64,000 bases of DNA from contig NC_073693.1 in NCBI RefSeq assembly GCF_029784155.1, positions 187,323,802 through 187,387,801 of the forward strand, read 5' to 3'. The translations under genes were made by a program, and so were the position numbers. Below the pieces are notes generated by a model. That model worked only from the letters and a program-made list of their open reading frames with translations. It was not told where the DNA came from and ran no database searches. Position 1 is the first letter of the stretch. The number at the start of each line of letters is the position of its first letter. Positions 7,280 through 19,899 of this stretch are shown here, in pieces. Source of the DNA: Uranotaenia lowii (taxonomy: Eukaryota > Arthropoda > Insecta > Diptera > Culicidae).

Positions 7280-10200
7280 CAGGCGCGGTCCTATGGGGGG
7301 GGGGGGGGGGGTGATCGGGGTGATCACCCCCCCCCCCCCCCCCCCCCCAAGCGGCAAAAAACCGTTACAAAATACCCGCAAATGCTTGAATTTCTATAAA
7401 AATTTGTAACTTTTCTTAGTAGATGTGCTTCTAAATTTTTAAAATTTTCCACTCCGTGGGGTGTTTATTCAACAAAAAAGTTTTTTTTATCACTTAAAAG
7501 GCTCATTATTGAAAAAAGTAGGTCCACAAAACTCAAGTAGCTTTTACTTGCAACTCACTGGACTGAATTATACCAAATAACTTTTGTTACTTAGAGTGTG
7601 GATTTTGAATTTGCTGTTAATGGAATGAAGGACCATTTTTTTTCATTGTCACTAATTTCCCTCATATGCCTAAATTAACACGAGCAAATCGTTATAAATT
7701 TTGTATTTGCTTTAAATTCAGAGCTTCTAAATTCTCAGTTTGGTTTTGAATTTTAATAATATGATAAATTTGAAAAAGTCATATAGGGGGGTAAATATGG
7801 TTAAAAGACTGAAATATTTGAAATATTTGTTCTGCTGTCGTCATACATTTATTGCCTTCAATATGCAGTTTCTTTTTTATTTGCTCAGATTTAGCAGAAA
7901 ACAACAAAAAATCATTAAACTTTTAACGTACGGAATCATGTGACTTTCAATTTTCTTTGATTTTTAGAAATTTCTACCATGTTCTACCATGTTTCAAGTG
8001 TTAAATTGGCTTTAAAGTATGAAATTTAAAATTAGGTCAAATTCTCCAGCACCATTTTCAAGTAGGCGCTTATGAAACGTATGACTTCGATTCTAAGTTT
8101 TTAATCTTTCTTTTTGTCTTTCACCAATTTTCACTGAACAAATTCAATCGTAGGTAATAAATAACAATTGTAGATGCCGCATGAAATTTATTTTGGATAA
8201 AGTTTTCAGCAGCGAAAAGTTTTCCATTAGATTTTTTTTTTGTATTTCAAAATATTTTCTTAATCGAAGGAAAATTATCAATTCAGAATCAGGACAATTC
8301 ATTCTATTAATACTATACTTAAAGTATAAAAAGCTTATACGTATCTGAAGTTGATATATGAATTTGAATTTATAACTCTGTTTTTTTGTTTACAGCTGGT
8401 TTATTGAGGATTTTTAAACTTTATAAAGTCATATCAGATGTCTAATATTAAAATCTAAAGCAGTGCTTTTTTCACTTGCGTTTACAAGGAATTTATGACT
8501 TTGGCAAATATGAATTCAGATTCTGAGTCACAGCAAAGATTCTCTTTAACGAGTTTTTTTCACCCTCAATTTTTCATCATTCTAACATGAATTATAAACT
8601 TAAAATTAATAACCTATATTATTAAATTCAAAAACAAAAATTTAAATTTAAGATTCGATTTTATTTAAATCTGTTTGAAATATATCACATCTCACATTCA
8701 TATTATGGATGAACATGAAAAAATGCAAGTTCTGCCAAACAGAAATCGAATGTATAATGTTCCTAAGAGTTTAAATTTTAAAAAATCTTCTTCAAATGTC
8801 TAAATTCCATTAGCTTGAATCTAGAAATCTTGAAACACAAGAGATTCCACAAGAGAAATCTTGAAAGAAGAGATTACGTGTTACAACTTTTGCTTTCCCT
8901 ATGAGTTTTTAGAGCCAAAAAGAAAAAAAAAGTGTTCATAAAAGCTGTTTAAATATGAAGAAATTGGTGTTCGCGATAGAGATTCAAATCCATATACAGA
9001 ACCCAAAATCTACATTCACAACTATAACACAAGGAAACAAAATTCACATTTTCCGAGTTGCAAAGAATTTGAACACTGATTTCGACTTAGTTAGGAGCAC
9101 TAAAGGCAAATTAGGATTTTTTTATCCGCTCTTGTTTCCTGTATAAATTTTGAATATACAAGGTAAAAATTCATTGAAAAAATTTGTGTAGTTTTCAGCA
9201 AAACGATCAATTAATGATCAATTTCCATGAAGACTGTGAGAACATAATTTACCATGACTTCTGGGAGAAAAAATTATAGAAGTAAGTAGTTTTCCTCATT
9301 TTGTAAAATACGGGAATTTTGAAAACATTTTGAACCAAAATCAACCTTGAATATTTTTATGATAATGCAAAAGTGAAAATGCTTTTCAGTGTTCAAAAAT
9401 TTTGTGAAAAAGATCAAAATCAGTATCAAATAATAAACTTAATAAACCTTCTTTTTGTGATGTTAGGAAAAGTTAAATATATTTTTGTATATTTTATCTA
9501 GACAAAATCTGAATTGTTTTTTTTTCCGGGAATTGGCCACTTTATGGAATTCTTCCCTATAATCTGTATAATTGAATGAATAAAGGATAATGAAAAGATT
9601 GAACATTTTTCGTTGTTCATGTAGGTTAGTTACTTCACTTTATTATCATTGATCGATTTCTCTCTAAACTGCTAAGTTTTAAAATTACTAAACGCTAGAA
9701 AATAAGAAGTGAGAGAAAAAAATCTGACAAAAAAATTGAGTTTGAGAAGCAAAAATCTTCCAAGATCAGTTCGCCTCTGTTTTAATTTTTCCCTTGTGAA
9801 TTAGATCTATCCTCTTATCATTCCACTATTTTTTCGACAACAAGGTAATCTATCATGCTAAACAGTCGGAATATCTTTTAGTGATTTTCAACTGACACTA
9901 CTGGATTTCAAGATCTCAGCTCATCTACACAATAATATTGAAATTTTAAGTTAAAATTTAGCTTTAGGTTTGATATTCTGAATCTCAAAGCTTGGATATT
10001 TCAATTGCAAATGATTGAGACAGTTCCCTAAAGAATAGTATCAACTTTCAGAATTACCCCTTCATTTCATAATTTTTTTTATTATATTTATAATTTTTTT
10101 ATTTAATCATTTTAAAAATTTGAAATTAATTGTAGGTACCTACTTGAACAATAAAAAAGAATAAATCACTTTTTTATAACTATTTGGTGCATTTGTGACT

Positions 10201-11047
10201 ATTTCATTCGTTTTCAAACAATTAAAATTGAAAATTTTGTATGATAACTTTAAATTCTAGAGCACATCAAACAAAATTTGGTTCCAGTAGCTTCATACTT
10301 CAGAAACTGATTTTGATAACCGTATTTTCTTCATAATTTATATTTCCATAATTGCTGATTTTATATATTAAGGAATTAAAAAAAAAAAACAAACCACAAT
10401 TTTCAACGAAAATTTTGTTTCCAAATTTGTAAATAATAATACCAAATTTCCAAATCACGATTCAGTAAAATACTCCACTGTAGAATTTAATTCCCATTAG
10501 TTATGTTTATTAATTAGTTTATCGGCCTTATCGATGTAATTAAAATACTTTCGAAAAAATATAAAATATCAGCCACGTTTGTATTATTTTCTATGGAAAA
10601 ATTACAATCATAACGAGAAATTCTTAAAGAGATTTGAAAGTGACAATTTTAAAATATCAGATATACAAACAAATTAAAAAAAATATCAACATTTTTCCGC
10701 AGTGGATTTTATAGACTCGCAGGTTATTTTATAAAAGGATGGTTAAGGTTTGATACAAGCATATTGAAATTAGTATATAGAGAAACTTTGATAAAGTTTT
10801 CATTATTCATCTCTTGTTTCATATTTTTAGCAAAACATGTTGTTCAGTGAAATTCATGAAGGAAGGAGGAACAGTGTGCAGCATATATTGTAGACTCATT
10901 TAAAACTGACATCCCCCCCCCTCGCGACCCTTCCATCATTTATCAACAGATATTAACGTTCCTTTATATTGACTGATTTTTGAAAATTTGAAAAATCACC
11001 CCCCCCCCCCCCCGCCCCCCCAAGAGCCAGCTCTAGGACCGCCCCTG
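7280..11047. mobile_element. 3.77-kb hAT-like element without a transposase
   Basis: Perfect 8-bp target duplication GCTGTGAA (7272-7279 and 11048-11055) flanks ends that are inverted repeats: left CAGGCGCGGTCCTA, right (reverse complement) CAGGGGCGGTCCTA. An 8-bp duplication with CAGGG-type ends marks the hAT superfamily. The interior is strongly AT-rich with only short chance frames; I see no hAT transposase, BED finger or dimerisation domain. Runs of G and C sit just inside both ends: about 17 G then more than 20 C at 7295-7348, and C runs at 10998-11021. The element is much larger than usual MITEs, so it may be a deletion derivative or may have filled with unrelated AT-rich DNA. Confidence 0.82.
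7295..7348. repeat. Poly-G / poly-C hairpin near the hAT end
   Basis: A run of about 17 G, then GTGATCGGGGTGATCA, then a C run of more than 20. The G and C tracts can pair with each other and the TGATC words give extra pairing. The 66-codon frame across it (Gly run then Pro run) is a by-product. Exact run lengths are vulnerable to assembly error. Confidence 0.8.
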
Positions 11048-11055
11048 GCTGTGAA

Positions 11056-12950
11056 CATGTTTGTAGTTGTTAAATTTATCAATGCTATTGAGAAAATCTC
11101 TTGAAAGTTGACTTCAATAATGACACGTCTTCCTGAAATGGGCTAGATTCAGTTCAACATTGGTAAATCAAAACTTCATTTTCAATATTCTCTTCCTTAT
11201 CAGCTTTTTAAGTGGAATGTTAGATATAATTAGCATCATAAGAAGTAGCTTTAACTGTATGTGTTCAAAATTTTCATAATTAACATGATTTATGAAGGAA
11301 ATATTGGGAAAAAGTTGCAAGGTGGTCCAAAATAAGTCCAATACCCTATTGGTTTTTAATATAGGCTTTTATGTTATTTTTTTAAAATATATTTTTTAGT
11401 CAAAACAATGTCTTTTTAAGAATTTTAGAGGATTTGATTGAGTAGTTTTCAGATGATGGAATTTAATTAAACGAGTGATAATCCGAAATAAAAATCTATT
11501 GTTGTTTGTTTTCATTGGCACTTCAACTTCACTGTGTAGACGCAACAAACCTTTGAGATGTATCATGATTGCAAATTTTGATAACTCCTTGTTTTCAAAA
11601 TGAGCTACACGCATCGCTTCGACTGGAAGCTAGAATAGACTTTCTTCCCAGAAAAACAATCATGCTTAACAGCCTTACCCGCCCACGTTTCCATTGAAGA
11701 GCGAACCGCAATGCTTAAGGCAGCATAATTATTCGCGCTGCTGAACATATTTTATGGCAGCTTTTCTACACCAGTTAACTGAGACATAATTGATGCGTGT
11801 ACGAAACAATAACAATCTTCTGTTTTTAGTAGCTGAGCTCATGAACATCAAACCATGATAAGTTTGTAGAATTTTATCATGGTATAAGCCATCCCCCTTC
11901 CCTTTGCCAGACTGGCGAAAGTTCAAGGGTCCCAGAACGCAGCACAGCAAAGCTTCCAGGCAATTGGTGAAAGTTTGAAATCTTCTCGATTTCGTTCCAC
12001 CAGCAGCGATAGTATACATAATCCTACAATCTTGTTGGAAGTTTTCACCGAGGGCCTTAGGCTTGACAATGCGAGGATTACACGAAGACACCAAGTGTTC
12101 TAGGAGAATTGTTTCCCAGATAAAACCAGTTGAGGCGGTTGTTTGCAGGAGAAATATAATACATGTATCTTTGAGTTATTTTGTTTAACTGCACCTTTTT
12201 GTTCTACTTGATAAAACGTAGACAACTGGTTTAATTATTATAATTCAACGACTTGGTTAAAACAAAAACGTTTTGTTCTCAAATCTTTTGATTAAATATT
12301 ACCTTCATATATGGAAAAAAATTAAACTAGAGATGTACCGAATAGTGGCCAGACGAATATTCGGCCAAAAATTCGGTCAAATGTTCCGTTGAGTTTTCAA
12401 TAGAAATATAAGCGCGATAAATTCATTTTTTTTCTATTTCTGCCATCTTAATACCCCTCATGTTTTAAGTCGATCATTTCCAACCAGATGTATAATTATC
12501 AGATCTTTTTTTTATGTAGAGGTCTCTTTGATTTTCAAAATGTCACCAGTAGCTGAAAGGACATCAGGTAACTTGTTGCTTCTAGAACGTTTATCACAAA
12601 AGAGATTGGGTTCCAGTGAAATCTGGAACTAAACATTTCAAAACAGGAGTCAAGCTATTTGAAATTGCTTTTCTGATATCTAATTAGATGAATGTCGAAT
12701 TTCGAATGTCCTCATAATAGTTGCCAAAAAGAACGATAATCTTTAACCTTAAGCAAAGCATACAATACTTCCTACGACACGTATGAATAAAATCGGGTAA
12801 AATTCGGAATTGCACGAAAACACCGATTGCAGTACATACGGTCAAAATTTGGTCAAGGGAAAACGCGTGTAAATCGGTGAAATCGTTTATTAAAAATCAA
12901 ATTCAATTTTTTTTTTCAAGTTCAATTAGTATAAAATTCAGGAAAAATAT
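11056..12950. other. Non-coding, unassigned
   Basis: Mostly AT-rich. A GC-richer patch at 11640-12110 contains a 121-codon minus-strand frame with no recognisable motif; I do not call it a gene. At 12333-12375 GAGATGTACCGAATAGTGG, then GAATATTCGGCCAAAAATTC, resembles one terminus of an insect DNA transposon, but no opposite end was found. GGTCCAAAATAAGTCC near 11325 matches a word near 7150. Confidence 0.4.
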
Positions 12951-12954
12951 TCAG

Positions 12955-13740
12955 TTAGGCTTCCGCTTTTCCAAATCCGAATTGCAGGGCCTTACGCTTA
13001 ACCCCTGCCATCAGATTTTGTACAGCCACCTTGTCCACCTTCTTCGCCGCAGAAAGCCAGTTTGCCTTGAACTGCTGCTCGTCCTTAGCAGTTTTTTTTG
13101 GTCTTCTTTAGGTTCCGCTTGACAATAGCCCAGTATTTCTCAATTGGGCGGAGCTCTGGCGTGTTGGGAGTGTTCTTGTCCTTGGGAACCACCTGCACGT
13201 TGTTGGCGGCGTACCACTCCATGGCCCTTTTTACCGTAATGGCAAGATGCCAAATTCGGCCAAAACAGTACGGAACAACCGTTTTTTCTTCAGGAAGGGA
13301 CAGCAGACGTTATTCAAACACTCGTTCACTTAAATTTCTTGGTTGACAGTCCCGGTAGCTATGAAAATGCTGCTTTTCAAGCCATAGGTACAGATGGCTT
13401 GCCAAACCAGATATTTTTTCGCGAACTTTGACAGTTCCATGTGCTTGAAAATATAATATCTGCTACCTTTCCCCTTCCTTTTGCCGTATGAAACTCCTGT
13501 CCCGGAAGCTGCTTGTAGTCGGCTTTGACGTAGGTTTCGTCGTCCATTACCACGCAGTCAAACTTCGTCAGCATCGTCGTGTACAGCCTCCGAGATCGCG
13601 CTTTGGCCGTCGTATTTTGTTTATTATCGCGATTTCGAGTCACTACCTTGTTTAAATACATAGTTTCAGCGCACATCTGGAGTCAGACCGACGCAAATTC
13701 AAACGTGTTGAACGTTTTATTTTTCGAACGCAGCAAGCGG
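12955..13740 (-). pseudogene. Tc1/mariner transposase, DD37E type, inactive
   Basis: The minus strand encodes the catalytic half of a mariner-family transposase, which cuts and pastes DNA at TA. Visible blocks: SRRLYTTMLTKFDCVVMDDE (first Asp), YKQLPGQEFHTAKGRGKVAD, LFWPNLASCHYGKK, MEWYAANNVQVVPKDKNTPN, PELRPIEKYW, and the C-terminus VKRKALQFGFGKAEA with a stop at 12955-12957. Counting from the WPxLASCHY position to the Glu of RPIE gives 37 intervening residues, the DD37E spacing known from mosquitoes. The second catalytic Asp is Asn (codon AAT). There are frameshifts around 13370 and between GKKG and MEWY. The N-terminal DNA-binding half is not recognisable and the terminal repeats were not found. 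Confidence 0.85.
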
Positions 13741-13744
13741 CGAG

Positions 13745-15360
13745 TTTTGCAGTGAACCCGGTGAGAGAGTTCTGATTATTTCTCTTATATTATGCTATCT
13801 TTTCCTCTTTCATTCTAGCTATAAAAGTTAACCTAACCAGGGTTTTAGTTATTGATTAGTTATTGATAGTTATGAAATTTTAGTTTTTTTAGAGGTGTGG
13901 TTGTGTAACTATGAGTAATTTTTTTAGTTCATTTTCATTAATAAGAACCATATTTAAAGCTGTTCAGAAACCGGTTTCATGTGATTTACTCGGATAAGTT
14001 AAAACCACCGAGAATTAAAACTGCAAAGATATGCTCTCCCTTACTAAGAAAATGGATCAATCTTTTCCAACTAAATATTAACTTTTCATCAGGAAATTTG
14101 CTCTATATGCCATAATTTAAAAGTTTGATTTCATAAGGCTTAATTAATTCGAAATACTGTTATTCTTTAAGTATTACATATCACTAAATTTTCATTGCAA
14201 TAAAAATTATCATCTTAATTCAAATTGAGGAAGGTCATTGCGAATAGTTAAGAATTTATTAATTTCGGCATTACTATTTCTATATTTTTTTCAGATTTAA
14301 CCTTTTTTAGTTTATTTTTTTCTAATTGTTTAATCATTTTATTGAGTACTACTTCTTCTTACATGTTTGCTACTTTATTATTTCGGCTTTCTATTCTCAT
14401 GTAATTTGTTCAATTCCATTGTTTATTTTAATGTTATTCTTTTATCAATATATGAATGTCATTTGGGGTTTTGGGTTGGGCCATCCGGACATCCAATTAA
14501 AGCAATTCTTGAGGAGAGCATTGGGCTACCTCATCAGCAAAGGATCATGGATTGAGGATGGGTTCGTCCTCCCACTAGGATTGGTCGATCTTGGATCGAT
14601 CTTTTGGAGATCGATTTTTTAAACTCAAATTTTCGATTTTTTGGATCGATTCTTTAGCCTTGGAAAAATCGATTAAATCGGTTTATTTTCGATCCGATTT
14701 TTCGATCTTTTGAAGTTTTTTTTTTCTATATATTGCGGAGATTTCGAAATTCAGTTTCATGCAAAATGGTAATTCCTGCACCACCCTAAAGACTGCTGTT
14801 AATTATTGGTGCTTCCATGCCAATAAAACTGAGACCGACATAATAGGTAGGGGTTTTTTTTATTTCTATATCTTCGAGGAAAACCGGATCTTTTATTAAA
14901 TGCTCAAGTAATCCAAAGCTCAAGGTTAAACTTTTTATCGAAAACTTCGAATCTCATCGAAGTTATCGAAATTTCAAAACTATCTGTAATATCACTGAAT
15001 TTTTAGCAAATTTTTGTCACAGAATCTGTGTCTCAGATGACAGAATAATACATTTTTTCACAGAACGTACTGAATTTGTGTGTTTTGTTCCCTCCCAGTT
15101 GAGCGCTTTGCGTTGCAATGGCTTGATTCAGACACTAGATAAGTTCGTTATGTTCTTTCGATGGAGACAATTCGATCCTGTCCCCATTTAGATTTGCAAG
15201 TGCCCCTGCTTACATTTCTTATCCTTTGTAACAGTCCATTCAAAGTCGTTTTGAGCACATTCAGTTGATGAATCTTGATCAATTGCAAAGTAAAAGTTGC
15301 TCGCTGCTACCGGCTGTGCCTGGCTACCTGGGTGGTAGAAATACATACATATACATACAT
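13745..15360. other. AT-rich non-coding with a GATCGAT-rich patch
   Basis: No coding similarity. Between about 14575 and 14715 the words GATCGAT, ATCGATT and CGATTTTT recur many times in both orientations, giving a locally palindromic patch. A short CATA repeat lies near 15340-15362. The rest looks like eroded repeat DNA. Confidence 0.4.
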
Positions 15361-15362
15361 AC

Positions 15363-15766
15363 TTATCTCAGGCAGATAACTGAATTTATAAAATATTTAT
15401 TTTAAAAAAAAATTGGTGACTGTTCGGAAAATATTTTTACACCAACAGTGTTGGTACAGGATGATTAAACCAGTAAAAAGTTTGTAGGTGATATCATTAA
15501 ACCAATCCGTCATATTGGGTAAAGTTTTTTACGGCATCGAAAAATATAAAGATTTGTACATTTATTGATGGATTTTATATGTTTTGAATGAAAATGAAAA
15601 ACTTTAAAATACAAGCTTAAAATGAAGAAAATTATGTCATTGTCATTTTGTATTCAATAAAAGATAACTCGATTACGTTCTATAAAATTAAAAATAATAT
15701 CAGTGCTGTGGTAAATATACAAATGTTGCATCTACCCCGCTGTTGCATGATGTCCCTTTTGACGGT
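15363..15766 (+). repeat. Dispersed repeat family A, right-end copy
   Basis: This segment matches 36905-37244 along its length by eye: GGATGATTAAACCAGTAAAA, then GTAGRTGATATCATTAARCC, then the terminal block with CCGCTGTTGCATGATG ending TTTGACGGT. Other copies lie at 27877-29741 (opposite strand), 34606-37244 and 60592-62328. The complete family has inverted ends of the form CCGTCAAACGGGGCATC flanked by TA. This copy lacks the left half. Confidence 0.7.
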
Positions 15767-15853
15767 ATTAACTTTTAGAAACCTTTGAATGGGTGGCGAA
15801 CGGTTACTTTTGTAGGCATTTTTTGCACTAGATCAATAGATTTCTAGGTAGTA

Positions 15854-16975
15854 GGGTTAATGATCTTGAGAGGAACTAAATGGCTCAATTCGACGCAACT
15901 CGGAACAGTTGATCAACCTAACAGTATGGTTAGAGGTTACTTCCAAAAGATTGTTTTTTTTTAATTCAGCGGACAGTTCTTGGTTTCTGCTTTCTCATGA
16001 TGATTTGTAGAATATTTTAGAGTATATCATAATACCTCTAGAGCTGTTTTAATGAAGAAAGAATTCTGATCTTGAGCGGAACTAACTATGCTGATCTTGA
16101 GTGAAATTAAAATATGATCATGAGCGGAACCATTTTGTACTGTCAAAATCATTAGTAGCTCGCATTCCTATTTTTTGGGTTAACTGTGGAAACTTCAACT
16201 AAATTTCATCTTTAAAGATTTTCAATTTCAAAAATTAATGTTTTCACGCTTCAAATGAAAATAAAGTTGAAATAAAGTTCGAACAGTAATGGCAAAGAAG
16301 GTTGATTCTTATTCTGGAATTAAGACTTTACCTTCATTGGCTTTATAAATTCTCTAATTATGCCAAAAAATACGTATGAAAGCCTTGGAAATGGGATTTT
16401 TTCCTATGAAAGAAAGAATCAAAAAACTTTTCTTGTACCCCCAAAAATTAAACTTTGTGAGTGCCTGGTTTGGCACGCTGTGACACCAGTTAAAGTTATT
16501 TTTGGTTCTATTCGAACTTAATATTACATCTTTTCTGTCCCTTAAGCTGATATAAGAAAAATACAAAGGTGCTGCATACCTTCAGAGGTAAAAATTGCGA
16601 CATAAGGCATAAGGGAGCGCACTAAGTGGTTTATTTTGGAAGCTAGTAGTTCCACTCAAAATCATATTTCACTTTTAAAACTACGCGATTAATTGATATT
16701 TTGATGGAAGACTTGTTACAAAAACCAGAATAATGCTTTTTATGAGTTTTTCTCTCATTTTTGTTAGCAGAAATGCGTAAATTTTTGAAACTTCGCTATT
16801 GCTTCATTCCATAAATTTCAGCGAAAATGACAAGGCTTGTATGCAAAGATCTTGAAAAAGTGTCTTTTCAACATTTCGATAAGATTCATAAATAATCATT
16901 GGCTCGATCTTAGGAAAAGTAAACAGTTCCGCTCAAGATCAGTTTTCGGCTAGTTCCGCTCAAGATCATTTACCC
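15854..16975. mobile_element. 1.12-kb TA-flanked MITE repeating GATCTTGAGCGGAAC
   Basis: The ends are inverted repeats: left GGGTTAATGATCTTGAG then AGGAACTA; right (reverse complement) GGGTAAATGATCTTGAG then CGGAACTA. TA flanks both ends (15852-15853 and 16976-16977), as for Tc1/mariner insertions. The word GATCTTGAGCGGAAC recurs inside: three more near the left side (around 16070, 16093 and 16117, with changes) and one extra inverted copy near the right end (around 16926). The interior is non-coding. Confidence 0.75.
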
Positions 16976-16977
16976 TA

Positions 16978-17820
16978 TCACTAAAAATTTCATCAATTTT
17001 CATCCATCCGATCAAAAGTTATTCACAAATGAAAGGATTGCATTTTTTTCGAATACAGTCCTTATTAAAAACATTCCACCGTGACATGAATTTCAATTAT
17101 CCGGACTTTTCTAAACTGTTATCGTTATAGAGGTCAACCAATATACCGTAGAATGAAAATAGTTAGTTATGCAATAAGTTGCAAAAAGTGCATTTTTCAG
17201 CACGAGTCGTACATTTATCATACGAAACCGAGTTGAACAATTACGCCGAGTACTGAAAAAAATGAGATTTGCGACGAGTTGCATGAAATTGTGTTGTTAT
17301 TTCTCTTAAGCATGGGTGATGAAAAAGTTAAAATAATAATTGGATAAAACAACAACCATATTTTCTAAGCAAAAACAACGCAGTTCAATATTGTAGAAGC
17401 CTACATTAACATTTTGTTTAATTAACGGTACATACTTAAATTATTCTAATTTTTTCATTCAACAAGTCACTGTGATGGTCATAATATCCGTTTTTCTTTT
17501 TTACTATGATTTATTTCATTCAATTCTGTTCACAAAATTGAACGACATGAATATGATAGAAATATTAGGAAAAAAAAGTCGCAATACCTACAACCATTTC
17601 ACAATTAAAAAACGGGCATTTTCTGATTCTTTTACTATCTGGGGACTGGGGATAGTTTTTCTTAATCTAATCTTTTCTTCAGATTCAATGTTACATGTCT
17701 CTTTCCTCAATTCTATCGCTTTAAAATCTATACGTTTGAATTGCCAAATATGATTACTTTTGACAAACCGCTTGTGTCAAATTGTTAGTTGACTTAATTT
17801 CAAACAAGTTTTGTGAGCAT
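16978..17820. other. AT-rich non-coding
   Basis: No coding similarity. Around 17170-17290 words such as CACGAGTCGTAC and GCCGAGTACTGAAAAA suggest a fragment of a palindromic repeat, but no full element can be delimited. Confidence 0.35.
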
Positions 17821-18760
17821 CTTTACACGATTATTCTTCGCTAGCGCAACGTGATACGAGCAACGCAGCATGTACCTACCAACATTCCGCTAGTCAAAAA
17901 TAAAGGGAAAAACAGTAATGCCCCGCTCACAGCGCTGCGCGATTTTATCATGAAACATGATTGCAATATTTTCCGGACAGAAAACAGCACAACCAGCAAA
18001 AGCTCTTTCCTCGCAACTTTCTCCGGCTCCAACCGGGACACAACCAGAAGGGGTCCCACCACGTGACTCACTAGCGCAACCTATCGGTAGGTTGGTACAT
18101 ACATACGAATCAGCCCAAGACCAGGCCCCAGCATCCCGGTCGTCGTCGGTTGGTGAAATCTCACCCGAGCTGCTTGCTTTTCGAATCGAAAGAAAATTTA
18201 TGACAGCAGGATATTTATGGATGGTTCCCTCATGGCGGCGGCAGATCTCCCCCGGTAGAAAATGTTTCCGCCAGGCCATGGCCGGAAGCTGGTGAGGCGG
18301 CAAATTGTCGCTTGGAATTTTTTTTCGTTGTTTCCAGCCGTTACATTTACCCTCAAGGTGCTCTCTGTCTACCGTGAAGGTATGAATCTATTCCGAAGAC
18401 TCTTTTTTCCTTGCCTTCGTTTGTTTCGATCTTCATTCAAAAATGGTGTGACGTTTTGATAAATAGATGTGGTAAAGCGAATTTCCTTTCGCATCAATAA
18501 TCGCCACATTGAGATCTCTAGAGCGGAGATGGCGAAAGATCTGGGATGCTTTAGTGATTTATAATGGGTGCGCGATCCCAGAGGTGCGATTTTCCCAAAG
18601 ACGGATTACATGCATTTTTCTAATTTGCTTCCTTTGAACGCGCCTTTCGTTGAGAAATTGCGCGTGTTCGCCTCTTATAGCTGGCAATGATGGCCGGGTA
18701 TAAATAATGCTGGAGTTTGACAGGATGAAGGCACATTTCCGTGAGCTAATATTTAAAAAA
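17820..18760. other. GC-richer, non-repetitive island; possible host regulatory DNA
   Basis: Base composition and texture differ from the surroundings: few homopolymer runs, many CG dinucleotides and no match to the repeats elsewhere in the window. Frames of 60-137 codons exist on both strands but share no recognisable motif and overlap one another, so none is called. The stretch 18480-18720 contains AT-rich homeodomain-like words (GTGATTTATAATGG) and a TATAAATAA box near 18700. It may be unique host DNA such as an enhancer, promoter or untranslated exon. Confidence 0.35.
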
Positions 18761-19890
18761 TGTTAATCACTTTTCATCTGTTACGGAAGACTTTTTTGGA
18801 AATTGAAAAAAAAACTCCAATTTAGAGCTCAGCTGCTTGAAGCAGATCGAAAATCAGAAGCTGAAATTTGTCCACATTCCTTGCCTTGTCTTTAAATCAT
18901 AACATCTTGAAAAAAATCCTCAGATTTTATATCATTCTTGCTCTAAGATAAGATAAACGCTAATTTGAGATAATTTCTCAGCGCTGTTTCGGGCTTTGCT
19001 TCTCCCAACAAATAGGTTCGGGATACGATCAAGTTTAAGTTTGGCATGCTTCTATATAGAAACAAAACTCAACTCAAGTTAAGCACCGTGATGCTACTTC
19101 TGCATCTGATGCAGCGAAAGTTTTTGGATGAAAACATACACATGATCAGTAAACGAGTTCGGTCATGCTCCTTTAAATATCTGAAAATTGTTTGCTACGT
19201 TCAAAAGCTTATGAATTTAGTTTCAAATAGGCAAAATTTGGTTTGTTTTTATAAATTATTGCTTCTAGTGAAAATGTTAATTTAATATCTTGAAATATAT
19301 ATTTTTCGATGGCTCACAGAAAAAACACTTCTGCTGATTAAATTAAAGCATTCAGAAGCAAACGAATTGTTTTTTTTTTTTTTTTTTTTTTTTTAAATTG
19401 AGCAGGGAAAAAGCCCCGAGCTGTTTTATGTGGAGGTTTAACAAGTTTCCGCTTTATAAATGTGTTTAAATTTGGTGTTATTTTAATTGGTGTTTTGTGA
19501 TAAATTTATGTTAGATAAAAATAGAGACACTTTCACAGAAAAAGACTGTCTAGAACAAATAACTGGAATCCCAATCAAATGGTAAAATTTGAAGTAAAAA
19601 GAAAATAGAATTGGTGGGAAGGCTTAGAGAATTGTATGAAGGTAAAATTTTATTTGTTTTTGTAGCTTAAAAACTTTTTTTTTTTTTCAATTAAGAATGG
19701 GGAAAAAGTGTATAAACCGCGAAGAAATTCAATATCTTCCCTCCTACATGAACTAAATACATGCAAATATACTTTCTTTTAGTAAAAATGTCCTGAGAAT
19801 CGATTGGACATAGTTTCAGACCCCGAACAAGCTAACAAACGGAGATATTGTGCCTTTTTTAACCCTAATTCCCCTATATTTTTAAACAAT
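18760..19890. other. AT-rich non-coding with a poly-T run
   Basis: No coding similarity. A run of about 25 T lies at 19370-19394. The sequence leads into the repeat array starting near 19900. Confidence 0.4.
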
Positions 19891-19899
19891 TCAGAAAAC

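Noticed and set aside
11729..12094. 121-codon minus-strand frame as a host gene
   Set aside because: No recognisable motif, no supporting exon structure, and no way to exclude chance in a GC-richer patch.
12333..12860. Complete transposon with GATGTACCGAATA ends
   Set aside because: Only the left-end-like sequence is present; no inverse partner was found before the mariner.
18140..18303. Coding exon in the 17.8-kb island
   Set aside because: Frames on both strands overlap and none has a domain, a convincing splice context or codon bias that can be judged by eye.
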